Assembly: GCF_001655615.1 (NCBI RefSeq) | Contig: NZ_CP011567.1 | Location: 2,117,001 to 2,181,000 of the forward strand | DNA length: 64,000 nucleotides | Reading direction: 5' to 3' | DNA from: Pseudomonas sp. GR 6-02 | Lineage (GTDB): Bacteria; Pseudomonadota; Gammaproteobacteria; Pseudomonadales; Pseudomonadaceae | Part shown: one piece after another, positions 20,047 to 28,610 of the stretch | How positions within the stretch are numbered: the first letter of the stretch is position 1 | How the letters are laid out: each line of letters opens with the position of its first letter | Position numbers and translations under genes: made by a program | The notes under the pieces: model-generated | What the model was told of the DNA's origin: nothing | Database searches by the model: none | The model's input: the letters and a program-made list of their open reading frames with translations, nothing else

Positions 20047-20325
20047 ATGGACCCGCTATCGGTACGCAATCAGGTGTTGAACGCGTTGAAGCGCATCGCT
20101 CCTGAAGTCGACCCCGAGCAATTACCCGGTGACCGCCCGCTACGCGAGGAGGTTGATCTGGACTCCATGGATTGGCTTCGCCTCATCGAGGCCCTGAATC
20201 GGAGCCTGGGGGTGGTCATTCCTGAAGTCGATTACCAACAGGTGGACACCCTGGACAAGCTCGTCGCGTATCTGATGCAAAAGGAAAAAACCGGCGGACA
20301 GGCGCCATCGATAGGTAGTCGATGA
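20047..20325 (+). CDS. Acyl carrier protein
   Basis: 92 residues from ATG 20047. Four-helix acyl carrier fold with the phosphopantetheine-attachment serine at 40 (VDLDSMDW), followed by helix 2 LIEALNRSLGVVIPEVDY. Acidic overall. It lies 10 nt after the E2 stop, so it ends the usp-acs-pdh operon. An ACP in a 2-oxo acid dehydrogenase operon is unusual; it might accept an acyl group from this complex or from the ligase. No condensing enzyme or transferase is adjacent, so its partner cannot be told. Confidence 0.87.
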   Translation: MDPLSVRNQVLNALKRIAPEVDPEQLPGDRPLREEVDLDSMDWLRLIEALNRSLGVVIPEVDYQQVDTLDKLVAYLMQKEKTGGQAPSIGSR

Positions 20326-20339
20326 CGCTGCCGGGCGGG

Positions 20340-22727
20340 TCAATACAGCAAGTTCTCCTGCCGTAGCCGCGCGAAGCGCGCAAGTGGCACCGCGTCGAGC
20401 GCTTGCGCCGCGTCAGGTGTCGCGCCATCGCGAATCGCCTGCCACACGCTTTGCGAGCCGATTGAATCACGGGTCGCCGCCAGGTCGAGTATGTGGGGAT
20501 AGAGCGTGTGCAAGGTGGCGAGCAGGGTCAGCCCCAGGCTGGCTACAGGGCGTTGCGCAGGCGTTGAGAGGCGGGTGATGCTCACACCATGACAGAGCCG
20601 ACCGTGCCAGTTTGATTCGGTGGGGACGAAGTCGACCGGCTCGAAATGCGCGCCGACGTCAAACGCATTCAGTGCGTTTGCGAGCCGGGTCGCGTCGATC
20701 CACGGCGCGCCGACCCACTCGAACGGATGCGGCGTGCCACGCCCCACACTCAGATTTGCGCCTTCGAGCAAACCGATATCCGGGTACAGGTCCAGCTGGG
20801 AGAGCGTGCGCAGGTTTGGCGAGAGCGGCACCCATCCCAACCCGGTGTCGGCAAAGGTCATCGCGCGCTGGTATCCCAGCATCGGCACAACGCGCAGATC
20901 CGCACCAATGTGCTTGTTGCGATTGAATAGACGCGCCAGCTCGCCGACGGTCATGCCGGGCTGCAGCGGTGCAGGGAAATAGCCGGTAAACGATTCGCGG
21001 CGACTGTCCATCACCGGGCCGCCGAAACGTTGTGCGCCGAGCGGGTCGGGCCGGTCCAGCACGAACAGCGCAATGCCTTGCGCCGCGGCGGCTTCGAGTG
21101 CGTAGCCGAGTGTCGTCTCATAGGTGAAGAAGCGCACGCCGGCGTCCTGAATATCGAAGATCAGCGCATCCAGTCCTTTGAGCGAACCGGCCGGGAAGCG
21201 CTGGGTTGCGCCGTAGAGACTGTGCACGGTGAGGCCCGTCGCCGGGTCGCGGGTGTCGCCGACTCGTTCGTCCACGTCGATGTTCAGCCCATGCTCCGGC
21301 GAGAACAATGCCGCCAGCCTGACACCTGGCGCGTGGGCGAGGACGTCGACGGTGCGTCGGCCTTTGGCGTCGAATCCGCTGCGATTGGTGATCAGGCCCA
21401 CGCGCAGGCCGGCGAGCGGGGCAAACTGCTGTGCCTCAAGCACATCAATGCCTGTCTGCACCGGGCCCGTCGAGGTGGGCAGGCGATCGGCGGCACGCAG
21501 TGCCGGCAACGCTGAGGGCAGCAACCGACTGATTTGCGCGCTGTTCGCAGGTGCCCCGCGACTGGCCATCAGTGCAAGCAATTGCGCACGAAGCGGGCGA
21601 GCGTCACCGCTGTCATCGGGATACACCCGGTTGCTCAGGATGACGATGAATTGGCGTGTCATCAGATCAATCCACAGCCCCGTGCCGGTGTATCCGGTAT
21701 GGCCGATGACGCCAATCGGCGGCAGACGATCATGGTTCGGCACGAACGGTGCGGCCAGTTCCCAGCCGAGGCCGCGCCACGGCACACTCTCGAGCGGCGA
21801 AGCGGCGCTCGCGAGGGCGGCGATGCTCGCCGGCCGCAGAATCTGCCGGCTGCCGGCGCGCCCCTGGTTCAGCACCATCTGCGCGAAACGCGCAAGGTCG
21901 TCCGCCGTGGAAAACAGCCCGGCGTTGCCGGAGACACCGCCCATCCATTGCGCCGTCGGATCGTGTACGTGCCCCCGGAGCGTGCCGGCCTTGGTGGCGA
22001 GTGTCGGTGCGCTACGTATCGTTCGCAGGGTATCCGGCAGAAAAACCGTGTCGCGCATGCCCAGCGGCCCGAAGATGTGAGCCTGGCAATAGGCGTCGAG
22101 CGAGCTGTGGGTGATGCGTTCGACCAGCTCGCCGAGCACCACGAAATTCAGGTCACTGTAAATGACTTGGGCACCCGGTGCGTTGCGCAGCCGCTGCGCC
22201 GCGATGGCGCTCAACACACCTTTGCGGCCCGCACCGGGTGGCCGCCCAGGCAAATCTGGGCGCAGCCCGGACGTGTGTGCAAGCAGGTCACGCACCTTCA
22301 CTGCCTCTTTGCCCTGCGCCCCAAAGGCCGGCCAATACCGTGCAACGGGGGCGTCCAGGTTGATGCGGCCCGTTTCGGCCAGTTGCAGGATGGCCGTGGT
22401 CGTCGCGATGACTTTGGTCAGCGATGCCAGATCGAACTCGGTGTCCAGCGTCATCGGCTCGCGGGGGGGCGTCGTCGTGCGTTGTCCAAAGGCCTGACGA
22501 TAGAACACCTTTGTGGCGTCACCGATCAGGACAACCGCCCCCGGAACGCGTCCGGCGGCGATCTGGCCCTCGACGATTTGTGCGGCTTGCAGGCGCGTCG
22601 TCGCATCGAGATCAGCGGCGCATGCGATGTGCGCCGCCATCGCCAGGCCAAGCAGCATCGCCCAGCGCTTCAGCGCTGTGGCAAGTCGGCGGCCTCGTAG
22701 TGATTGCGTGGGTTCCATAACATCCAT
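20340..22727 (-). CDS. AmiE-type serine amidase fused to NamZ (DUF1343) exo-muramidase
   Basis: 795 residues. An N-terminal hydrophobic segment (about 22-37) ending in AACA-like small residues is a signal peptide, so the protein is periplasmic. Residues 45-400 are a class-C beta-lactamase/serine-hydrolase domain with S102-L-T-K105, Tyr189-Ser-Asp and HTG (342-344). Residues 422-795 are a DUF1343/NamZ domain (GLITNRSG, SPEHGLNID, DIQDAGVRFFTYE). In Bacillus subtilis the two are separate neighbours, AmiE (YbbE) and NamZ (YbbC), which recover muropeptides. The gene starts inside its upstream neighbour (58 nt overlap); ATG 22718 or 22658 are alternative starts. Confidence 0.87.
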   Translation of the reverse strand: MDVMEPTQSLRGRRLATALKRWAMLLGLAMAAHIACAADLDATTRLQAAQIVEGQIAAGRVPGAVVLIGDATKVFYRQAFGQRTTTPPREPMTLDTEFDLASLTKVIATTTAILQLAETGRINLDAPVARYWPAFGAQGKEAVKVRDLLAHTSGLRPDLPGRPPGAGRKGVLSAIAAQRLRNAPGAQVIYSDLNFVVLGELVERITHSSLDAYCQAHIFGPLGMRDTVFLPDTLRTIRSAPTLATKAGTLRGHVHDPTAQWMGGVSGNAGLFSTADDLARFAQMVLNQGRAGSRQILRPASIAALASAASPLESVPWRGLGWELAAPFVPNHDRLPPIGVIGHTGYTGTGLWIDLMTRQFIVILSNRVYPDDSGDARPLRAQLLALMASRGAPANSAQISRLLPSALPALRAADRLPTSTGPVQTGIDVLEAQQFAPLAGLRVGLITNRSGFDAKGRRTVDVLAHAPGVRLAALFSPEHGLNIDVDERVGDTRDPATGLTVHSLYGATQRFPAGSLKGLDALIFDIQDAGVRFFTYETTLGYALEAAAAQGIALFVLDRPDPLGAQRFGGPVMDSRRESFTGYFPAPLQPGMTVGELARLFNRNKHIGADLRVVPMLGYQRAMTFADTGLGWVPLSPNLRTLSQLDLYPDIGLLEGANLSVGRGTPHPFEWVGAPWIDATRLANALNAFDVGAHFEPVDFVPTESNWHGRLCHGVSITRLSTPAQRPVASLGLTLLATLHTLYPHILDLAATRDSIGSQSVWQAIRDGATPDAAQALDAVPLARFARLRQENLLY

Positions 22728-23941
22728 CCATCGGTGCCGGCTGCGTCGGCGGCGTGAACCTGAGCACTGATCGCGGCCGCGTCAAACGGGCGACGATCGA
22801 AGGCATAGTCACGAAAGGCCTGCAACCAGGGACGAAAGCGCACGCCCGGCAGGTGGGTGCGCTTCATCGCCTCCGCCAGGGTACGCCTGACAATCTGGCC
22901 GGGGTCGGCTGTCGGGTTGGTAAAGCCCGGCAGCCCCCATGTGAAACCGGACGGGTACAGCATTGGCGAAATGTAGTCGAGCTCCGCGCCCAGCAGTTCG
23001 ATTTGCTGGCCGATCGCCGTATCGTCGAGGTTCCAGCAGACGTAGCCGAAGATGTCCGCGGAGACAAATACATTGTAGGGGGCGAGTCGTGCGCGTGCGG
23101 CCTGCAGAAAACCGATGATCGCCGCGGTCCGGTTGGCGCGGTTGTTGGGGAGGGCAAAGCGTAGCCCGCTCTTGTCGGGAAAACGCACATAGTCGAACTG
23201 GATCTCGTCGAAACCCATCTGCGCGGCCTCCTCGGCGACATCGAGATTGTGCTGCCAGACCTCGTGCGAAAACGGATCCATCCATTGCAGCTTTTCGAGA
23301 TCCCGCCACGGCTGGCCGTCAGCGGTGTGCACGCTCCACTCTGGATGCGCACTGGCCAATGGATCGTCCTTGAACACCACGATGCGCGCGATCAGGTACG
23401 GGTGTTGCGCGCGCAGCTTGGCAAGCAATGCCGGCAAGTCGCGCATCTGAGGTGCCCGTGTGGTCAAGTGGGCCGTTGCGCCGATCGCCTCGCGCGCCGC
23501 ACTGCGATAGGGCGTCAGGCCACGGTCACCCTTGACGTCGATCACCAATGCATTGATCTCGGTGTTTTCAGCAAGGGTGACAGCGTTGTTGCGCAGGGTC
23601 GAACTGGTCACACCGAACACCGACAGATAAACCGCTTTGGGGCGAAACGGGGTCAGTGCGAGCGTCACGGGCGTTTCGTCGCTCACTTTGGCCTCGGTGC
23701 GCAAATACCCTGGGGCGCGGGCGGCGACACTCTCGACCGCCTCGGCCGTCTCGAACCGCCCGTTTTCGTCGGTACGCATCACGCCGGCCGAGGTCGTGAT
23801 GATTGCGTCGGCGAGCGGGTTCTGCGTGCTCGAGTCGAGCACGACACCGGTGACAGCCAGTGCGCCTCGCCCGCTCAGCAGGGCCGTGACGACGAATAGC
23901 GCCGGGATCGCATAGCGCCTCAATGCGCGGATAACGGTCAT
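22670..23941 (-). CDS. DUF4015 putative glycoside hydrolase, exported
   Basis: 423 residues. Signal peptide about 1-29 (FVVTALLSGRGALA). A short beta-rich segment with a carboxypeptidase-regulatory-like repeat (VVLDSSTQNPLADAII) leads into a TIM-barrel region of the DUF4015 family of putative polysaccharide hydrolases, with FDEIQFDYVRFPD and LDYISPMLYPSGF, carrying the conserved acidic residues. ATGA overlap with the deacetylase upstream. The three exported proteins form one unit probably acting on cell-wall or exopolysaccharide. Substrate unknown. Confidence 0.83.
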   Translation of the reverse strand: MTVIRALRRYAIPALFVVTALLSGRGALAVTGVVLDSSTQNPLADAIITTSAGVMRTDENGRFETAEAVESVAARAPGYLRTEAKVSDETPVTLALTPFRPKAVYLSVFGVTSSTLRNNAVTLAENTEINALVIDVKGDRGLTPYRSAAREAIGATAHLTTRAPQMRDLPALLAKLRAQHPYLIARIVVFKDDPLASAHPEWSVHTADGQPWRDLEKLQWMDPFSHEVWQHNLDVAEEAAQMGFDEIQFDYVRFPDKSGLRFALPNNRANRTAAIIGFLQAARARLAPYNVFVSADIFGYVCWNLDDTAIGQQIELLGAELDYISPMLYPSGFTWGLPGFTNPTADPGQIVRRTLAEAMKRTHLPGVRFRPWLQAFRDYAFDRRPFDAAAISAQVHAADAAGTDGWMLWNPRNHYEAADLPQR

Positions 23942-24807
23942 CGCGGGTTCCCTGTTGTTGGCTGAGTGTCCGGTTCACCGAGCAACTGCGCGAACGCGTG
24001 TGCGCCATAGGCATCACTCATCAGAAAGCGCGGCAGGGCGAGCAGTCGCGCGTGCCGGTCAGCCTTGCGCGCGTCTAGTGTGAAGGCCACTGCGTAACTC
24101 TCTTCGGAGGCGAGTGCGATCAACTCGTCGTCATAGATACCGAACGGCCACGCGAGCATGTCGACCTGCTGCGCACCGGTTTGCGACTCGATGCGTTGAC
24201 GTGATTTTTGCAGTTGGGTTCGGACGAATTGCTGGAAATCCGCCGGTGTGCGGTGCCTGCGCTCGACGTTGAAATTGGGATGCCAGTACGTATGCGACTG
24301 GATGTCGAAGAGCCCGGTCTGTTTCAGGGTTCGCAACTGCTCCCAGGTCAGCGCATAGGACGCGTTGGAGATGGCCGATGGATAGATAAACAGGGTCACC
24401 GGAAAACGCTCGCGCTGGATGACGGGCAGCAGTTTGTCGAAGACCGAACGATGCCCGTCGTCGACGGTGATCGCCACCGGCTTCGACGCTAACGTCGCAT
24501 CGGGATTGCGCAGCCAGTCGACCACCTCGCGCAGCGACACGAAGTGATAACCGTGCTCGCGCAGGACGCGCAACTGGGTTTCGAAGGTGCTCATGCGCAC
24601 GGTCATCGAGTCGTCCGCCGTGTCCGAAAAACGGTGGTAAACGAGGATCGTGACGCCTGGCTCGACGCTCTGTGCGGCGTTCTGTGTGGCGTTCTGTGCG
24701 GCGCCGCCCGTGCTCCAGGCCAGTGCGCAGACGCTTGTCAGCATGATGCGGATCAGCAGCCGGAACGCGACACTCCCACCGATACACGCCATGATTTTCC
24801 CGCACAT
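23938..24807 (-). CDS. Exported polysaccharide deacetylase
   Basis: 289 residues from ATG 24807, chosen because AGGAG stands 7 nt upstream and an ATG at 24858 would lie before the promoter start predicted from the box at 24866. Signal peptide or anchor about 10-37. NodB-homology domain with TVDDGH (catalytic Asp, metal Asp), and the metal-binding HTYWHPN; the His-rich motif and WPFGIYDDE follow. It would remove N-acetyl groups from a glycan. A short imperfect repeat (NATQNAAQ) just after the signal is coded by a DNA repeat at 24670-24700. First gene of the three-gene wall operon. Confidence 0.85.
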   Translation of the reverse strand: MCGKIMACIGGSVAFRLLIRIMLTSVCALAWSTGGAAQNATQNAAQSVEPGVTILVYHRFSDTADDSMTVRMSTFETQLRVLREHGYHFVSLREVVDWLRNPDATLASKPVAITVDDGHRSVFDKLLPVIQRERFPVTLFIYPSAISNASYALTWEQLRTLKQTGLFDIQSHTYWHPNFNVERRHRTPADFQQFVRTQLQKSRQRIESQTGAQQVDMLAWPFGIYDDELIALASEESYAVAFTLDARKADRHARLLALPRFLMSDAYGAHAFAQLLGEPDTQPTTGNPR

Positions 24808-24865
24808 GTCAGCGCTCCTGCGCGAGCCAGACGCTTGCAGTGTGTATTGAGCGTTCATCGTCTAT

Positions 24866-24879
24866 CTGATGCAGATCAA
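24866..24879 (-). promoter_or_regulatory. Anr-type box before the deacetylase operon
   Basis: CTGATGCAGATCAA, one mismatch in the left arm. At -41.5 it predicts a start near 24831, 24 nt before ATG 24807, which supports that start codon over the one at 24858. Confidence 0.6.
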
Positions 24880-24949
24880 TTTCGCGCAATGTGGTCCGCT
24901 CCGAGGGGGCGAGTCGTCAGACAAAACGGGAGGCCGGTTGTGCCTTGAT

Positions 24950-24963
24950 TTGATTTAGATCAA
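24950..24963 (+). promoter_or_regulatory. Anr box before nitroreductase
   Basis: TTGATTTAGATCAA, perfect arms. Predicted start near 24998, about 30 nt before ATG 25028. Confidence 0.83.
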
Positions 24964-25027
24964 CAGCAAGCCCTCGTGGGCGGATGACTTTATAAAGGAT
25001 ATGACACTCTTTTGAGGTATGCCCCTC

Positions 25028-25588
25028 ATGAACATCAATAAGGCGATCTTGGGCCGTCGCTCGACACGGGAGTACACGACAGAAGCGGTTGATGAAGACA
25101 TCATTCGTCGTTTGATCAGTGCCGCTGCGCAGGCGCCCAGCGCGATGAACCAACAACCGTGGACATTTACCGTCATACGCGACCAGAGCCTGCTGGATCG
25201 GGTCTCGCGCGAAGCGAAGGCTCACCTGTTGGCGACGATACCCCCCGAGGCCCAGCCCGAGCACTTCCATACGTTGCTCGATGATGAGAACTATCAAATC
25301 TTCTACCACGCGCCGGTACTCATCCTGATTTCGGGAACCGCGCCGGGTCAGTGGGTCGTCGAAGACTGCGCACTGGCTGCCGAGAACCTGATGCTCGCGG
25401 CCTACGCTGAAGGGCTGGGTAGTTGCTGGATCGGTTTTGCCCAGGGGTTTCTCGGTACTGCGCAAGGAAAGCATGCACTTGGCCTTCCCACCGAGTGGAC
25501 GCCAGTGGCACCGATCATCGTAGGTCACCCGAAAGCTGCCCCCGCGCCCGTGCCCCGGAATGAACCCGTGATCCGCTGGATTGGGTGA
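25028..25588 (+). CDS. Nitroreductase-family flavoprotein
   Basis: 186 residues from ATG 25028, the more likely of two in-frame starts (GAGG ends 11 nt before it, against 2 nt for ATG 25019). FMN-binding nitroreductase fold: AILGRRSTREYTTEAV with the flavin-phosphate-binding RRSTR, the segment QAPSAMNQQPW, and GLGSCWIGFAQGF. It would transfer electrons from NAD(P)H to nitro groups or quinones; the natural substrate is unknown. Under a perfect Anr box. A similar gene (Acg, Rv2032) belongs to the mycobacterial DosR regulon. The 158 nt to the next gene contain only the box at 25674. Confidence 0.9.
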   Translation: MNINKAILGRRSTREYTTEAVDEDIIRRLISAAAQAPSAMNQQPWTFTVIRDQSLLDRVSREAKAHLLATIPPEAQPEHFHTLLDDENYQIFYHAPVLILISGTAPGQWVVEDCALAAENLMLAAYAEGLGSCWIGFAQGFLGTAQGKHALGLPTEWTPVAPIIVGHPKAAPAPVPRNEPVIRWIG

Positions 25589-25673
25589 CAGCACCGTGGA
25601 TAACGATTGTTGGCCGCTCCTCTTACGGGGCAGCTCGACCGTTTATCCACTTGCCCGACGGTCTGCCTGTTTT

Positions 25674-25687
25674 CTGATGTGGATCAG
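25674..25687 (+). promoter_or_regulatory. Anr-type box before the Spy/CpxP-like gene
   Basis: CTGATGTGGATCAG, symmetrical with one mismatch in each arm to the TTGAT/ATCAA consensus. Predicted start near 25722, 25 nt before ATG 25747. Confidence 0.5.
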
Positions 25688-25746
25688 ATACACCCCCAGG
25701 CCGACTCCTATTCTCGAATCAACCCACGGTATCGAGATGAACCGAA

Positions 25747-26337
25747 ATGAACAGATCAAGCCTGATCGGCCAATGCATGTTAATGGCGGCAAGCGTGTTG
25801 CTGGTGCCCTCTACCAGCGTCTTCGCCAACCCGCCGACGTCTGCTGCGCAAGGTGGTGGCATGTATCATCGTTTCCAGGATTTCGACTGGGTCAAATATA
25901 CGCAACAGACCCTGGACGATCTCAAGGGCAAGCTCAATCTCAAGCCGGAGCAAATGGCTGCCTGGGACACATGGGCCACGGGGGTCATGGCGGACGCCAA
26001 TCAGCATCAGGAAAAGGCCAAGGCCGAACGTGATGAAAGCGCGAGCACGAAGAGGGCGTCGACGGATGAAACGACCCCCGAAAGAATGGCCAGAGAGATA
26101 GAGCGTTTGCGCACACAAACCAAGTGGATGGAGGCGCATCTGGAGCGCATGGATGCTGCGCTGGTGCGCACCAAAACTTTCTACGGGGTATTGGATGCTG
26201 AGCAGAAAACCATTTTCGACCTGTTCTGGACGGTGGTGCATCACCGGCTCTACGGCAATGACCGTTGGCAGATGCCGATGCACATGGTCAGACCACGAAT
26301 GATGGAAGGCGACCAGGACGAAAAAAGCAAACAGTAA
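25747..26337 (+). CDS. Spy/CpxP-like periplasmic LTXXQ protein
   Basis: 196 residues. Signal peptide 1-27 ending around VFA-NPP. The mature part is helical and repeats the LTXXQ-type pattern (LKPEQMAAW near 65-73 and LDAEQKTIF), as in Spy, CpxP and ZraP, which act as ATP-independent periplasmic chaperones or metal sensors. The C-terminus is rich in Met/His (MPMHMVRPRMM), which might bind metal, but this is inference. Convergent with the PyrR-like gene (35 nt). Confidence 0.8.
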   Translation: MNRSSLIGQCMLMAASVLLVPSTSVFANPPTSAAQGGGMYHRFQDFDWVKYTQQTLDDLKGKLNLKPEQMAAWDTWATGVMADANQHQEKAKAERDESASTKRASTDETTPERMAREIERLRTQTKWMEAHLERMDAALVRTKTFYGVLDAEQKTIFDLFWTVVHHRLYGNDRWQMPMHMVRPRMMEGDQDEKSKQ

Positions 26338-26372
26338 GCGCTACTCACTGTTCGATTACGCATGTTGCGCCG

Positions 26373-26939
26373 TCATCGCGCGGCGCCATGCCGCCAGACT
26401 TCAATACAAAACTCCCTTTCGTAAGGTGGCACGTTGCATTCGACGATGTCAGTGGCGGCCACTTGCAGATGCACGCCGACGATATCGGCATGGATCGGCT
26501 GCTGGCAGACGTGCCGGTCGACCAATACGGCCGTGTAGACCCGACGAGCACCGAGTTGCGCCAGATACGCGCAGGTACGCAGGAGCGAATGGCCTTCAAA
26601 CAGCACATCGTCGACAACGAGCAGGGTGGTGCTGGCAAGGTCCAGCTCGCCCAGCTGTGGGTTTTCGGTCAGTTCGGTGTGGGCATGCAGCACTTTGAGG
26701 TCATCGGCATAGCGCTTGACCTTCAAGGGGTAGAGCGGCAGTCCTGGCTGGCCGGTCTGATGTGACAGATGCTGCTGTAAACGCTGCGCCAGAGGTTCGC
26801 CGCGGCGCTGGATGCCAATCAGTGCCGTTTGAGTGGGCGGCAACAGTGCCGCGGCCTGGCGCGCCATTGCCTGCAACACCGAATCGAGTTCATCGCTGTC
26901 GTACAAGCGCAATCGCGGGCTCGCAAATAAGGTCGGCAT
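26373..26939 (-). CDS. PyrR-like phosphoribosyltransferase
   Basis: 188 residues. Type I phosphoribosyltransferase with the PRPP-binding loop LLVVDDVLFEGHS (about 115-127) and the PyrR-like lead-in (ALIGIQRRGEPLAQRL). PyrR in Gram-negative bacteria is a uracil phosphoribosyltransferase or a regulator; here it is not next to pyrimidine genes but under an Anr box, suggesting a separate stress use. Divergent from a second phosphoribosyltransferase at 27226. Confidence 0.85.
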   Translation of the reverse strand: MPTLFASPRLRLYDSDELDSVLQAMARQAAALLPPTQTALIGIQRRGEPLAQRLQQHLSHQTGQPGLPLYPLKVKRYADDLKVLHAHTELTENPQLGELDLASTTLLVVDDVLFEGHSLLRTCAYLAQLGARRVYTAVLVDRHVCQQPIHADIVGVHLQVAATDIVECNVPPYEREFCIEVWRHGAAR

Positions 26940-27016
26940 GACAGTCTCCCATAGCGCGCCGCTGCGGGGCGGCGCTGTCCACTATTGGCAACGTAATCCA
27001 TTGCGCCCCAGCCTGA

Positions 27017-27030
27017 TTGATATTGATCAA
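27017..27030 (-). promoter_or_regulatory. Anr box before the PyrR-like gene
   Basis: TTGATATTGATCAA, perfect arms. Predicted minus-strand start near 26982, 43 nt before the start codon at 26939. Confidence 0.83.
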
Positions 27031-27089
27031 CAACGGCGAAATGAAATGCCCGGTCCCTTGCGCGGACAGGGTTGGCCTTGCGCGCGAGC

Positions 27090-27103
27090 TTGATAAAAAT
27101 CAA
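27090..27103 (+). promoter_or_regulatory. Anr box before phosphoribosyltransferase-hydrolase pair
   Basis: TTGATAAAAATCAA, perfect arms. Predicted start near 27138, leader about 88 nt to GTG 27226. Only 59 nt separate its end from the divergent box at 27017. Confidence 0.83.
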
Positions 27104-27225
27104 CGACAAGGAGACTCCAGCGGAGGATTTTTAATAAAAACTGATGCTTGATCCCGCAAGGACGTGGAGAGGTCAAGGCTGTGTGATACGAACCGACAGG
27201 TGTGCTCGCCTGGGGAGGTTTTCAA

Positions 27226-27933
27226 GTGATTTATAGTCCCTCAACGCAAACCCTCCTGCGTGACCGGGTTGATGCCGGTCGAAGGCTGGTGGAGCCGCTG
27301 CTCAAATACGCTCATCGACCCGATGTCATCGTTCTCGCCTTGCCCCGTGGCGGCGTGCCGGTGGCCTATGAAATTGCCACGGCCCTGGAGGTTCGCCTGG
27401 ACCTGATGCTGGTCCGCAAGCTCGGGGTGCCATTCCATCAGGAGTTCGCCATGGGCGCGATTGCCAGTGGCGGTATCCAGATCGTCAATGACGATACGCT
27501 GCGGGCGAACCGTATCGATCAGCGCACGCTCGATAACGTGGTGGCACGGGAAACCCAGGAGCTGTTGCGTCGTGAACGCCTGTACCGGGGCTCGCGTGCC
27601 CCCTTGGCGCTCAAGGATCAGGTGGTGATTCTGGTCGACGATGGCCTGGCGACCGGGGCCTCGATGATGGCGGCGGTCCAGGCGGCGCGCCTGCAAGCAC
27701 CGTCGCGTATTGTCATCGCCGTGCCGGTGGCGCCACCGGAGACGGTAGAGGCGCTGTTTAGCGAAGTCGATGAGGTGATCTGCCCGCTCACCCCCGAGTG
27801 GCTGATGTCGATCGGCAATTGGTATTTGAATTTTTTCCAGACCTCGGACGAAGAAGTCATCGATCTTTTGCATCGGGCCTGGCGCAGAGAATCCGGCACG
27901 AGTGCTTCCGGTCAGGAGAACTCCGATGTTTGA
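27226..27933 (+). CDS. Phosphoribosyltransferase (DosR-regulon Rv0571c-like N half)
   Basis: 235 residues from GTG 27226 (GGGGAGG 7 nt upstream; a GTG at 27202 is less well placed). Type I phosphoribosyltransferase with LALPRGGVPVAYEIA, LVRKLGVPFHQEFAMGA, and the PRPP loop VVILVDDGLATGASM. It overlaps the next gene by 8 nt. From memory, the mycobacterial protein Rv0571c joins this domain to a dienelactone-hydrolase domain in one chain; here the two are adjacent genes. The base or acceptor is unknown. Confidence 0.87.
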   Translation: MIYSPSTQTLLRDRVDAGRRLVEPLLKYAHRPDVIVLALPRGGVPVAYEIATALEVRLDLMLVRKLGVPFHQEFAMGAIASGGIQIVNDDTLRANRIDQRTLDNVVARETQELLRRERLYRGSRAPLALKDQVVILVDDGLATGASMMAAVQAARLQAPSRIVIAVPVAPPETVEALFSEVDEVICPLTPEWLMSIGNWYLNFFQTSDEEVIDLLHRAWRRESGTSASGQENSDV

Positions 27934-28576
27934 GCTTCGCTATCGAAAGCTGGACCTGGGGAACGTGGAGCTGTCTGCCGACTTGCGTCTGCCGGCGCAC
28001 GCTGGCGGCCTGGTGGTGTTCGTTCATGGCAGCGGCAGTGGTCGATCAAGCCCGCGTAATCAACAGGTTGCGCTGTCTCTGGCTCAGCGGGGGTTGGGTA
28101 CGTTGCTGTTCGATCTGCTCACGGAGCCAGAGCAATACCTGGACAACCAGACCCGGGAATTGCGTTTCAATATTGCGCTGCTGTCCAACCGACTGGTGAA
28201 GGTGATCGACTGGATTGGTCAGGACGCCGAACTGCAACCGCTACCGATCGGATTGTTCGGCGCAAGTACCGGTGCCGCGGCGGCACTGTTGGCAGCGGCC
28301 GAGCGGGCGGACGTGGTGTATGCGGTGGTGAGCCGGGGAGGGCGGACCGATCTGGCGGGTGAGGCGCTGTCCCGCGTGAAGGCGCCGACCTTGCAGATTG
28401 TCGGTGAGCTGGATCCGGTGGTGCTCAATCTCAATGTGCAAAGCAGTCGCGCCCTGCAGTGCGAACAGCGTCTGGAAGTGGTGGCGGGCGCGACACATCT
28501 TTTTGAAGAAGCAGGAACCCTCGAAGAAGTCGCCAGACTGGCCGGCGACTGGTTCGAGCAGTATTTGCGACGGTAG
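27926..28576 (+). CDS. Dienelactone-hydrolase-family alpha/beta hydrolase
   Basis: 216 residues from ATG 27926 (AGGAGA 6 nt upstream). Serine alpha/beta hydrolase: LVVFVHGSGSGRSSPRN, nucleophile motif GLFGASTGAAAAL, acid in VGELDPVV and catalytic His in GATHLFEEAG. Cytosolic. It overlaps the phosphoribosyltransferase by 8 nt, so translation is probably coupled; see the finding on Rv0571c. Substrate unknown. Confidence 0.85.
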   Translation: MFELRYRKLDLGNVELSADLRLPAHAGGLVVFVHGSGSGRSSPRNQQVALSLAQRGLGTLLFDLLTEPEQYLDNQTRELRFNIALLSNRLVKVIDWIGQDAELQPLPIGLFGASTGAAAALLAAAERADVVYAVVSRGGRTDLAGEALSRVKAPTLQIVGELDPVVLNLNVQSSRALQCEQRLEVVAGATHLFEEAGTLEEVARLAGDWFEQYLRR

Positions 28577-28610
28577 TCATCCCACGCAGACGACCACCGT
28601 CCGATGCCTG

